From Piezodorus guildinii (lineage: Eukaryota > Arthropoda > Insecta > Hemiptera > Pentatomidae): DNA of 64,000 bases. The number at the start of each line of letters is the position of its first letter. Positions within the stretch are counted from its first letter, which is position 1. Below the pieces are notes generated by a model. It was not told the DNA's origin and searched no databases. It worked only from the letters and a program-made list of their open reading frames with translations. Shown one piece after another: positions 55,035-64,000 of the stretch. The stretch covers positions 174,955,600 to 175,019,599 of the forward strand of contig CM041293.1 of assembly GCA_023052935.1 (NCBI GenBank), written 5' to 3'. The position numbers and the translations under genes are program-made.

Positions 55035-55924
55035 AGGCATATTTTTTAAGCAAGTACCGTTTTGCGATTCTGCCGCCGCAGCGCCACGGTCGGTGTTCCG
55101 CGCATGCGCGCTGGTTACTTACATCTTTTGTCTACGCACTGACGCTATTACAGTCAGATTCTTCATTGTATACGTTGTTTACTGAGTGTTTAAGATGCCT
55201 CCGACAATCGTGAGTCTCGCTGATTGTGAAGTACGACTGTTATACGATTTCTTGGTGCTAAAGGCGTAAAACCTAACCTATCGAGATCGTTGAAGTTTGT
55301 GGACAAAACATTATGATTGATGGAATGGTAAGGAAATGGGTGAGAGCTTTTAAAGATGGCCGCACAAATGTGCATGATGGCGAACGGAGTATGACGGAGG
55401 TCCTTCGGTCGTTAATGAAGATTTGGTGCAGAAAGAGAACGAAAAGGTGAAAGAAAACAGACGCTCTACAATTTCATCATTGTCCGACTGCTTTCCTTAA
55501 TATTCTCGTAGTGTTTTGTATCGCATTGTGACGGAGAACTTGAATTACCGGAAATTGTCTTCACGTTTGGTCCCAAAAATGTTGACGGATTTGCACAAAA
55601 CCCATCGTTTAGGCAGTGCATTGACTTTCCTTGAGCGGTATCACAATGAAGGTGAAAAATTTTTAGACCAAGCGGTCGGCGTCTTCAAAACGATAACAAA
55701 GTCAAAACATTTGTGATGCAGTGGTTAACAAGTCAGGCGGCAGAATCTTTTGAGGAGGGTATTGAAAAAACTGGTGCCGCGTTATGACAAGTGCCTCAAA
55801 ATTCATGGAAATTATGTAGAAAAGTAGATTAAGGTACAGGCATTCATGTAAAAATAAAATTATTGCGATATCTTTGCACGTCTTTTTTTAATTCCAAAAC
55901 GGTACTTACTTAAAAAACATGCCT
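55035..55924 (+). mobile_element. Mariner element with internally deleted transposase
   Basis: Imperfect 30-base terminal inverted repeats: AGGCATATTTTTTAAGCAAG at 55035 and its reversed counterpart ending at 55924. The transposase starts at ATG 55195 (MPPTIVSLADCEVRLLYDFL) and ends at TAG 55825. Parts of the helix-turn-helix region are frameshifted; RSVLYRIVTENLNYRKLSSR and HRLGSALTFLERYHNEGEKF are clear, but right after FLDQ the sequence jumps to VMQWLTSQAAESFEEGIEKL and the C-terminus. The whole catalytic DDD region, roughly half the usual protein, is deleted. A 12-base palindrome CGCGCATGCGCG is at 55099-55110. Confidence 0.85.
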
Positions 55925-56328
55925 CGTAATATTCAAATATATGAAATAATTCATTAAAAATGAAGTAAAAAATCACACTAATCACATCATGTATATACGA
56001 TAATCCAAAACAAGATTGATTTTTTGTTGGAAGATTAAACAATAAATATAAGTAACATTAGATTTATAATTTATCAGCAAGTTTTCTTCAATCTAAAACA
56101 CCTTGTTATGTTAGAGCGTTTTCTGGTGGTGATATTTTGTAACCTATGTTAACCTCTCTCCTTGATCTGTTCTTGCCTTGCTATAATAAAGAGTGTTTTG
56201 TCTGTTCAAATTTGTAACAAGATATTGGTGTAAGCAAGATATACAAATTCCTTTGTAAGTAAATATCTATTTAATTTTCAATTAAACAAGTTGTTATTAG
56301 ACGATTATAAGATATTTGTTTTAGTTAA

Positions 56329-56527
56329 TTATTGCTCTGTTATTCTATATGATACTATGACGTACTCTAAAACAGTCCCAGCAGATTCCTGAAACAGTTC
56401 AATCTTTTCATTCTGCGTATTCTCCTTTTCTGTATCGCTGGTGTCAGATGCTTTATCAGCTTCAAGTTCTGTAGTTTCCAGAGCTGTTATTGAGGGATTA
56501 ACTTTTTTCTTACGGTTTTCCATCTCC
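56329..56527 (-). CDS. Coiled-coil gene, downstream exon
   Basis: Acceptor TTGTTTTACAG precedes GGAGATGG. Frame runs 66 codons to TAA. The end (TVLEYVIVSYRITEQ) looks less coding-like, so the true exon may end earlier. Confidence 0.55.
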
Positions 56528-57982
56528 CTGTAAAACAACAACAATTACTTCATGGATAGAAAATTAAATTAATTCCAAGTTATACATTTTTTTAATTTAT
56601 TATTATAAAGATTGTATGGAAGGGAGTACCTCCTTCTGCAGGAATCATTGAATTCTGAAAAAAGGTCATCGACTATTTGGATTTATATTTATTTACAGAA
56701 GATTATTAACTTTTTATAAAATTTTATAATTCCAGTTTTCGACGGAAATACACGTTTTAGGGTCCCCTGAGTCCAAATGACCAAGTCCCAAAAAAAGTAT
56801 GTGTGTGTGTGTCCTATGAAACTGAATTTTCATATTTAAGACAACTATACGCCAGTGATACTACAGCAACTTTTTCATCGAAATCAGCTAACCAGAAGAG
56901 TCACTTTATACCATGCATTTCGTACCTTTTTACGATTTTCGCAAAAACGGCTCTAACGATTTTGATTAAACTAATATATTGATGTAAAATTTAATGGGCT
57001 TTAATATCATGTAAGTTTCATTCTGATTGAAATAGTCTGACAGGGCTTAAATGCAGATATTTTAAATTTTCTTCCTCTAAAGTACATTTAATTTTGTATA
57101 TTTAAAAAAAAATAGGTACATCATCTCATTAGCATGGATAAATAACGGCTAAATATAAAAGTTTAGCGAATTTGAAATACAACTAAAGGAGAAAAGTGCA
57201 GCCATATTTTGTTATGCAATTTTTGTGTTTTTTAACACAAGAATAGCAATATAGATGTATAATATACCGTTGGATAGCTAAAGATTGGTGAAAAGCCGAT
57301 AAAATTAACTGATTTTTGTAGATAAAAATATAACAGATTATTTAATAAAACACATGTTTCTATTAAAATTCAATTTAATTAATTGTTTAACAATATATTT
57401 TTATCTCTAGATGTATTTAAAAATTCTTAAATTGATTTCAACAACGAAGGCAAGTGAAAGTCGTGTGTTGCGGTTCGATGCCGATACCACCAAACTTCGC
57501 CTGCATAGAATCGTCCAATGTTCGCCGGTCAAGCCCAAGCCCGCGAGATCAGCCTTAATGCAATCCTCCCATTGACGCTTTGGCCTACCTTTCGGACGCC
57601 TACCAGTCGGTTCAGCGAATACCAACTTTCTCGGAATCCGTTCCTCACCGAGCCAAACAACTTTACGCGCCCATTTGAGTCTCGGAGATGCTATCAACTC
57701 AATTATATTCACAGGGTACAGACGCAATTCTGCGTTGCGCAACCTTCTAAACTCCCCAGTGGCCTCATCTCTCTTCGGACCAAATATTTTACGCAGTACC
57801 TTATTTTCGAAAACCTTAAGCCGTTGTTATCAATAGTCAAATACTTACAAAACTAGTTGGATGAGTTGGAGGAGTAATGGTTGGAGAAGGAGGAACTGAT
57901 AGAAATATCTCGTTTAGATGATCAATGGGTCCTCGGGGACCAATGAGTCGCAATTTCCCAAAGGGCGTAGTTTTCTAGTTTT

Positions 57983-58040
<58 letters not shown>

Positions 58041-60268
58041 TATATATATATATATATATATCGACCTCCTTTGCCCTAGCTGCGTCCTCCCAAAGTCTGC
58101 TGAGCATACACGCTAGCTTGCACAGCCTTTAAAGTTTAGCGGACCAAACTGCTGAGGGAAACCGGATTTATCTCCCCTCAGAGAACCTCAGCTTCAGCTG
58201 GTGACGGAAAGTAACTACAAAGATTTTGGGTACGGATGGATATTGGCTGTGGACTCTGCCTATTTTAACCTCGGGCGAAGACCAGCTCTTGGAGGGTTTC
58301 AAGACAGAGGAGATGCTCCGAAAGACGAAGGTCGTAACTGTAATGGATGACGTTCCTGGTAATGGATCATCAGAGGAAAATACACTTTAAAGACGTTTAT
58401 TGACAATAAGCTCCTCGTTGCCTCGCTAATATCCCCCCACTTCGACTATTGCTGTACGGTATACGATGGTGTTTCTGGGGATCTCGAGGTAAAAATTAAA
58501 CGCTTAATCAATTGCTTTGTCCAATTCATCTTCGGAGTCCCTAGGTACACCTCCGTGTCCCAATTTTATGGCGAGTTGAAGTGGCTTTACCCTTCTAATC
58601 GTCGCGAGTATTTCCTTGCGTCATTCCTTTACCAGGTTATCCAATCCCGCAGCCCATCATACATTTTTGACCTCCTACAGTTCAAATCCTCTATCCATTC
58701 TCGTTGCACACGCTCCAGGCCATCAGATTTATACCGTGCGGCCCACCGAACAGCACATTTCGACAGATCCTTTCTCATTCGATCCACAATCCTATGGAAT
58801 TCCATTCCTTCTTCCACCCTTCACTCCAATTCTCTTTCTACCTTCAAATCCCGCATATTTAATCACTTAACCCAGGCACGATAAAATTGTAAATTAGCTT
58901 TTTTTATTATTTTTTGTTGTTTTCTTCTCATTTAAATTTGTTATTTTATATAAGTAATTATTAACCTGTTTATATGTATTTAATATCTTCTAAGACTCCA
59001 AAACACGTTTTGTATATTCTGTATACTTTATTCTAAAGGGACATGTCCCAGAATAATAAAGAATTTATTTATTTAAGAATCCTTTAACAAAAACACTGTA
59101 AACATTTGACAATGAAAGATAGGTTGATAAGCGAAAACTCACATCAGGCTTTTACATTAGTCACGCCAGTTTATTTTCTTCAAATTTCAGGAAGTATGAA
59201 TCAAGGCATGTTGAAGCATTATAGAACATTTCCGTAGTATGGCATTTAGTCAGGAATATTAATTACTTCTCGCATGAACATCAACTCTCTTATTAAGAAT
59301 TCATTAAAAAAAAAAACTAAAAAAAAACCTCATTTGTTGACCTAAGACGCTAGTTGTGTCCGGAACTGGATGTGAATCTTAGGGCTAGTTAACAATAATA
59401 CTACAAGAAGTTTTCTACAAGAAGAACTTGTTTAGAGTAATCACCTCCAATTAACTGTTACGATAATTACTCCTTTAGTAGTATATAAGTGGACTGTATG
59501 AAAAATATAACTAAATGAAATAAGGATGTGCCAAGATATAAAAAACACGGTATGGTACATATTTAACTGAATGGCTAGGTGTTCATTAGGACTGGGTTAG
59601 TAAATTGTGCTACTGTAAATTATATCAAGTGATAACTTATGTGGTGATCTCTTAGATGGTGAAAATGCTCTGGAAGGTGAATCTTCTCTCCTCCTTCCCT
59701 TTGGCCAGGGGGTCTTCTAAATTCTCTACTCCATGGTAAAGGGTGGTGCTACAGGAGAAAACAAAAAACTAGATCTGGCACAACCAGCCAGGACCTGCCA
59801 CACTTCAGTTTCTTTCTCGGCCGCTAGGGGCGCTCTCTTTCTCCCTATGGCCACTAGATGGCAGAGCAGTGACATTAATTACAAAGGATACTAAGGTATT
59901 TGACTTCAGACCTAACCGTGCTGCCACCGAAATATTTATTAGCGTATATATGTACAAGAAATGATAAATTAATTTCCCTAACATTAAAGTTAAAAACCAG
60001 ATGAATATAATTACCTCCTAACCCACTGGCCAATGAGCTGGGCCGAGTCGTCCGCCGCGCCCTGTGCCCGCACCGCGAGGTCGGCCGCGATGGCCACCGC
60101 AGTGTCACGCTCCATCTTCATCTCCTCCATTTGTAATTTTAATCTGTTCAGCTCAGCACGAGCTTCTTCTAGCCTCGTCGTCAGTCGAGCCTGGTCCTTG
60201 AGGGCAGACTCCGTGATCCGAGACTCTCTATTGACGCTCGAAACCTCACGCGAGAGCATTTCTCTGTC
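56329..60268 (-). CDS. Unassigned coiled-coil protein gene, partial (two exons seen)
   Basis: Exons 60268-60015 and 56527-56329 join in phase (AG|G) to 151 residues and a TAA. The first encodes DREMLSREVSSVNRESRITE followed by a strong heptad-like coiled coil (LEEARAELNRLKLQMEEMKM) and AQLIGQWVRREMENRKKK across the junction. The second is acidic (ELEADKASDTSDTEKENTQN). The first exon is clearly GC-richer than its surroundings. It opens in phase 0 behind an acceptor (GGGCTAG), so upstream exons must exist, in the window unrecognised or beyond 64000. I do not recognise the family; a weak likeness of the QLIGQWVRR segment to the end of the ATG16 coiled coil is not enough for a call. The last exon could also be spliced differently. 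Confidence 0.6.
56725..57472 (+). mobile_element. Helitron-like family H, plus strand
   Basis: Starts in AATTCCAGTTTTCGACGG, includes GTCCCCTGAGTCCAAATGAC and ends GTGAAAGTCGTGTGTTGC at 57454-57471, where a LINE fragment is fused directly. Confidence 0.7.
57473..57850 (-). mobile_element. LINE 3' coding fragment (RTE-like), family shared with 63112-63990
   Basis: Minus strand: RRLRNAELRLYPVNIIELIA, RLKWARKVVWLGEERIPRKL and GRRPKGRPKRQWEDCIKADL. This RLKWxxxVVRLxEER...RPKGRPxxRWED arrangement is the C-terminus of RTE-like elements. Confidence 0.75.
57984..58061. repeat. Long (TA)n microsatellite
   Basis: About 78 bases of TA with a single TATTAATA interruption; the longest in the window. Confidence 0.95.
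58351..59085 (+). mobile_element. Jockey-type LINE 3' end with open C-terminal frame
   Basis: An open frame from 58351 to a stop at 58882-58884 reads LLVASLISPHFDYCCTVYDG, then REYFLASFLYQVIQS, SRPSDLYRAAHRTAHFD and STFKSRIFNHLTQAR, the conserved C-terminus of jockey-like pol proteins. A 200-base 3' region follows, ending AATAAAGAATTTATTTATTT. The RT domain is missing (5' truncation). Frame integrity suggests a young copy. Confidence 0.8.
59086..60014. other. Intronic stretch with a pair of CTCF-like sites
   Basis: No gene. CCGCTAGGGGCGCT (59821-59834) and CCACTAGATGGCAG (59851-59864) lie 16 bases apart, about 150-190 bases from the coiled-coil exon. Confidence 0.5.
59821..59864 (+). promoter_or_regulatory. 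Two CTCF-like motifs
   Basis: CCACTAGATGGCAG fits the CTCF core CCASYAGRKGGCRS at every position. The first site, CCGCTAGGGGCGCT, fits a CTCF core with one G missing. Both are in the same orientation. Binding is not shown. Confidence 0.4.
60015..60268 (-). CDS. Coiled-coil gene, internal exon
   Basis: 254 bases, 84 codons plus two bases, acceptor GGCTAG, donor GTAATT. Continuous Glu/Lys/Arg/Leu-rich helix, then an Ala-rich segment (AVAIAADLAVRAQGAADDSA). Confidence 0.7.
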
Positions 60269-60384
60269 CTAGCCCAGGCAAGATAACACAATATAAACCT
60301 TAATATAGGTATTTTACAATAATAATTATTTAAAATTCTATTAATAATTAATGTTCTTTAGGCTGTACAATTTTAATTATTTCT

Positions 60385-61016
60385 TCAAAATTCCAAAACG
60401 AAGCCTTGGTTACACTTACCTGGATAAGGAAACAGGAGAACGAAGGAATAAAGCCAACAAGGTAACTGATATACAACATTATTATAACAAACATTATTAA
60501 ACCAGGGAATTTTATCTATTATAAGATCTGTAGAACAACATGGAGAAACGAGACGTTATAAAAAGTGTTAGAAAACTGAGATAGAGTAAGATAAGAGGGG
60601 ACTCCAGTTGCTTGGCAATGTGCTACTCTTCCCCCACTCCTATAGATCCAACACTCCTCCTATGCTTTCCTTTTGTCGAAGAAGTAGTCATTATGTCTAA
60701 TGTAAATTATATTGAGATTAACTAGGCTTCCATAGAATGTTCAGTGACCTAGAATATCTCCAAATCAGATGAGCGGTTCTCTTGATTCACGAGAGAAAGA
60801 TATTGCGATCTATTAGGACTGGAGCTCGAACTCACAACCTTTAGCATGGGAGATTAGCGTGCTAGCCACTCAGCCACGGGCTCTCTATAATTTAAATGCT
60901 AAATATTAGCATTATAACTTAAATTTCCCAGGAATTACTCTTCTGCAGAAGAGCTAGTATCAATAACGAAAGGAATCAAGATCTATTTAGGGTACTGTTA
61001 AGAGATCCCTAAAAGG
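60385..61016. repeat. 630-bp duplication, copy 1
   Basis: Direct repeat of 61590-62221, differing by scattered substitutions and small indels. Includes GATAAGGAAACAGGAGAACG, ATGGAGAAACGA and a SINE-B head. Confidence 0.9.
60765..60886 (-). mobile_element. SINE-B head, in duplication copy 1
   Basis: Minus strand AGCCCGTGGCTGAGTGGCTA and GTTGTGAGTTCGAGCTCC; the body is truncated. Confidence 0.75.
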
Positions 61017-61589
61017 AAACATCTCAAATGGTTCTGCCATTTTAGGAGGAAAGGCCATTTTATGGATTATCATCCATGAAATTACCACCAACTGAATATG
61101 AAACCAAGGTGAAAGAAAAAATGGCGAGGGTTCGTAGAGAATCATTTCCAAAGAAGAGTAGGAAATTACGCTCAAGGATAAGCTAGCACCATGACCTGTA
61201 GGAGGATTCTTAGAAAATGGGAGTGACGGACAGAATTTTGAATAGAAAGGAGGGGAAGGTAATGTTTTGGAAGACTATTTTATACGGAAGAACCATACAA
61301 ATAAGTAAGTTAACTCGCTTGCGAAATTATATGTAGTCATTATAGACAGGCAATGTAAAGAAAAGTTATAATTCAAAAGTTTTCGGATGTGGAAATATGG
61401 AATTCAAGTCAGTCGTACAATAAGCATCAATGTTAACTTTATAACAGACTTACACATACATTGGTAATAATTCCCTTTTTCAAGATGTACAAAGAGATAT
61501 GTTGAGTTGCCGCTAGAGCTGGACGACGCTGATACATTACCCTGGTTTCCTTACAATTTCAAGTGCAGAAACATTCAACATTCTTCAAA
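61017..61589. other. Spacer between duplication copies
   Basis: No gene. Its first bases (GGAAACATCTCAAAT, 61014-61028) are the reverse complement of the sequence right after copy 2 (62221-62235). Confidence 0.6.
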
Positions 61590-62221
61590 CTTCTAAAACG
61601 AAGCCTTGATTACATTTGCCTGGATAAGGAAACAGGAGAACGAAGGAATAAAACCAACAAGGTAACTGATATACAACATTATTATAACAAACATTATTAA
61701 ACCAGGGAATTGTATCTATTGTATTATAAGATCTGTAAAACAACATGGAGAAACGACACGTTATAAAAAGTGTTAGAAAACTGAGATAGGGTAAGATAAA
61801 AGGGGACACTGGTTGCTTTTCAATGTTTCACCCTTCTCCCACACCTATACGACCAACACTACTCCCATGCTTCCCTTTTACCGACGAAGTAGTCATTATG
61901 TCTAATGTAATTTATATTGAGATTAACCAAGCTTCCATAGAATGTTCAGTGACCTAGAATATCATCAAATCACATGAGCGGTTCTCTTGATTCACGAGGG
62001 AAAGATATTGCGATCTATTAGGACTGGAACTCGAACACACAACCTTTAGCATGGGAGATTAGCGCGCTAGCCACTCAGCCACGGGCTCTCCATAATTTAA
62101 ATGCTAAATATTAGCATTATAAATTAAATTTCCCAGGAATTAGTCTTCTGCAGAAGAGCTAGTATCAATAACGAAAGGAATCAAGATCTATTTAGGGTAC
62201 TGTTAAGAGATCCCTAAAAGG
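61590..62221. repeat. 630-bp duplication, copy 2
   Basis: Partner of 60385-61016. It contains a reading frame of 74 codons on the minus strand that copy 1 breaks, so it is unlikely to be coding. Confidence 0.9.
61970..62089 (-). mobile_element. SINE-B head, in duplication copy 2
   Basis: Same head as in copy 1 with GCTAGCGCGCTAATCTCCCA; it was duplicated with its host segment. Confidence 0.75.
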
Positions 62222-62223
62222 AT

Positions 62224-62570
62224 TTGAGATGTTTCCTTGAAAAGATATTGCGATCTATTTTGAGCGGAGCCTATATAGAAGAAGTGTGGATACGTAGATC
62301 TAACCAAGCTGTTCAGAAGACCGAACGTTTCTCATTTCATCCGTGTTGGAAGTTAAGGGTGGGCTGGTCATATATCTCGTATATGGACATACCAAGGAAA
62401 GACCATGGAAGAAGCAGTGCATGAGACAAGAAGACGAGGCCGACCGAAACTCCGTTGTAGGGACAAACTGGCTCAATATGCTTGGCCCTTCTGGCGTTTG
62501 GAATTGGTTGGTTTCTCCCCAGGATTGGAAGAACTGGCAGAGACTGATCCAGGAGGTTCTGACCTAGAAA
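62224..62570 (+). mobile_element. RTE-like LINE C-terminal fragment, frameshifted
   Basis: Successive frames give LEKILRSILSGAYIEEVWIR, then TRRRGRPKLRCRDKLAQYAW and, in another frame, GVWNWLVSPQDWKNWQRLIQ ending EVLT and a stop. The LRWxGH segment is eroded to LRVGWSYI. Confidence 0.75.
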
Positions 62571-63111
62571 TGGGTTGTGTATCTAAGAAGAAGAAGCTTC
62601 CACAACACTGTCATTTCAAATCGAATTGTTTATATTATTCGACAAGCCTGTCACTAAACTCTTAATGCAATAATATGTAAATTTGCTACATTTTAGACGC
62701 CAATAATGAGCTATATTTTGTTTAATATATTTAAAATAAACCAATGCTAGTTACACATAGTTTTATATTCCTATTTATAATTAATGTTGGCTCCTAAGGA
62801 TGGGGAGAGAAGAGCATACCCACTCCTTTTCATGCTAGTAAGCCCTGTCTCTCTATTTAATTCTATACAAGTTTGGGTTCAAATCTCAATTGATACTTAT
62901 AAACAAGCTCTTACCTTATATGAACTGCTTTAGATTCCTAATAACCAGCAAAATGCTACATGTAGCGAAAATTATAGGCTTGAATCTTCCACATGCGACA
63001 CAAACTCAAGATTTGAATTATTACTTGGTTTCTCTCCATTCGCGCAGGATGGACTACAGTCTAAATTTGGAGATAAAAAATTTAATAATAATAAAAGGCT
63101 TACCAAACCCG
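62571..63111. other. AT-rich stretch
   Basis: No gene recognised. A plus-strand frame at 62890-63321 is the shadow of the minus-strand LINE on its right side. Confidence 0.4.
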
Positions 63112-63990
63112 AAGGTTCGATGCCGATACCACCAAACTTCGCCTGCACAGACTCGTCCAATATTCGCCGGTCAAGTCCAAGCCCCCAAGATCAGCCTTAA
63201 TGCAATCCTCCCATCGACGCTTCGGCCTACCTTTCGGATGCCTACCAGTCGGTTCAGCGAATACCAACTTTCTCGGAATCTGTTCCTCATCCGCACCCAA
63301 CAACTTTACTCGCCCATTTGAGTCTCCGCGATGCTATTAACTCAATTATATTCACAGGTACATACTCCGCAATTCCGCGTTGTGCAACCTTTTAACTACC
63401 CAGAGTGCCCTCATCTCTCTTCGGACCAAATATCTTACGCAGTACCTTATTTTCGAAAACCTTAAGCCTTTGTTCGTCCTTCCTTACGGTCACGTTTCAC
63501 ATCCGTAAGAACCGTCGGAAGAATAACAATTTTATATATTCTAACCTTTAAGTTTTTAGACAGAAGCCGCAAGCTAAGTAATTTAGCAACTGAATAATAA
63601 ACGCATTTCCCACCTTTAACCGGGATTTTCATTTCTTCCTGGATTTCATTTTTTCTTGTTATCATTGAACCTTGTTAACCTTTATACTTGAATTTCTCTA
63701 CGTGTTCAAAAGTATGCCCTGAAATATTAATATCACCAAGATCGTCACCATTTCTACTACTAATCATATATTTCGTCTTATTTCGGTATTTAATTCGAGA
63801 CCTATTTGTTTACCGGTTTTTATTAACACACTTGTATTTAGTTGTATTGCTTCCGTGTCTTCACCTAGCAGTACCAAATCATCGGCTACCCCAAAACCGG
63901 AATCTTGTCACCCATATTTAAGCTTTTGGAGATGAAAGGTTTATAAAAAAATTTATTAGTAATAAAGGGTACGTACATTACTAACCTCTA
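63112..63990 (-). mobile_element. RTE-like LINE fragment, minus strand, frameshifted
   Basis: Minus-strand order: an eroded YADD box read as ADDLVLLGEDTEAIQLN (near 63890), a TGKQIGLELNTE block, EIQEEMKIPVKGGKCVYYSV, VRIYKIVILPTVL, KVFENKVLRKIFGPKRDEG, IPRKLVFAEPTGRHPKGRPK and RRWEDCIKADLGG. At least three frame changes or stops. Same family as 57473-57850 but longer; it may continue past the window edge region. Confidence 0.75.
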
Positions 63991-64000
63991 AGACTTGGTG

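Noticed and set aside
60015..60268. Assignment of the coiled-coil exon to ATG16
   Set aside because: Only a Trp-containing segment and general helix character agree; spacing differs and no WD-repeat exons are seen.
61585..61809. 74-codon minus-strand ORF in duplication copy 2
   Set aside because: The equivalent stretch in copy 1 is broken by stops, and there is no domain.
62890..63321. 143-codon plus-strand ORF
   Set aside because: Its second half is the antisense of the minus-strand LINE C-terminus (RPKGRPKRRWED) and the first half has no recognisable features.

Overview
This is a eukaryotic nuclear window, most probably from an insect or other arthropod. It is strongly AT-rich. Its genes are split by long introns with GT-AG junctions, and it is crowded with decayed transposons of kinds typical of arthropods: mariner, Tc1, hAT, Helitron, jockey-like and RTE-like LINEs, and tRNA-derived SINEs. 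There are no bacterial-style operons, CRISPR arrays or genuine tRNA/rRNA genes. Species cannot be fixed from the sequence.

Two complete protein genes can be assembled exon by exon, both on the minus strand. DESI1 (5748-21274, 5 coding exons, 179 residues) encodes a PPPDE-family desumoylating isopeptidase with its His/Cys catalytic pair intact. ETFDH (28961-49142, 11 coding exons, 600 residues) encodes mitochondrial electron transfer flavoprotein-ubiquinone oxidoreductase with a presequence, the FAD dinucleotide-binding motif and all four 4Fe-4S cysteines. Reading phases agree at every junction in both genes. A third minus-strand gene is only partly visible: two exons (60015-60268 and 56329-56527) of an unassigned coiled-coil protein whose 5' part was not found and may lie beyond 64000.

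Layout: 1-4.3 kb is mariner debris and AT-rich DNA with a striking inverted repeat. 4.3-5.5 kb is a 5'-truncated LINE reverse transcriptase convergent with DESI1. 5.7-21.3 kb is DESI1, with introns full of Helitron-like repeats, SINEs and Tc1 debris. 21.3-29 kb is intergenic, with a SINE, jockey-type fragments and an unidentified ORF. 29-49.1 kb is ETFDH, whose introns hold an antisense restriction-like-endonuclease ORF, a Tc1-like MITE pair, a Helitron, a possible hAT element and a cluster of one Helitron-like repeat family. 49.2-56 kb is intergenic, with hAT and jockey remnants and an internally deleted mariner. 56.3-64 kb holds the coiled-coil exons, a tandem duplication and several LINE 3' ends.

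The two identified genes show no functional link beyond lying in the same orientation. I found no convincing new multi-gene system. The most interesting signals are an inverted repeat whose arms both carry a hammerhead-ribozyme-like core (with related motifs elsewhere), the antisense endonuclease ORF, a possible non-autonomous hAT element with a coiled-coil reading frame, and a pair of CTCF-like sites.
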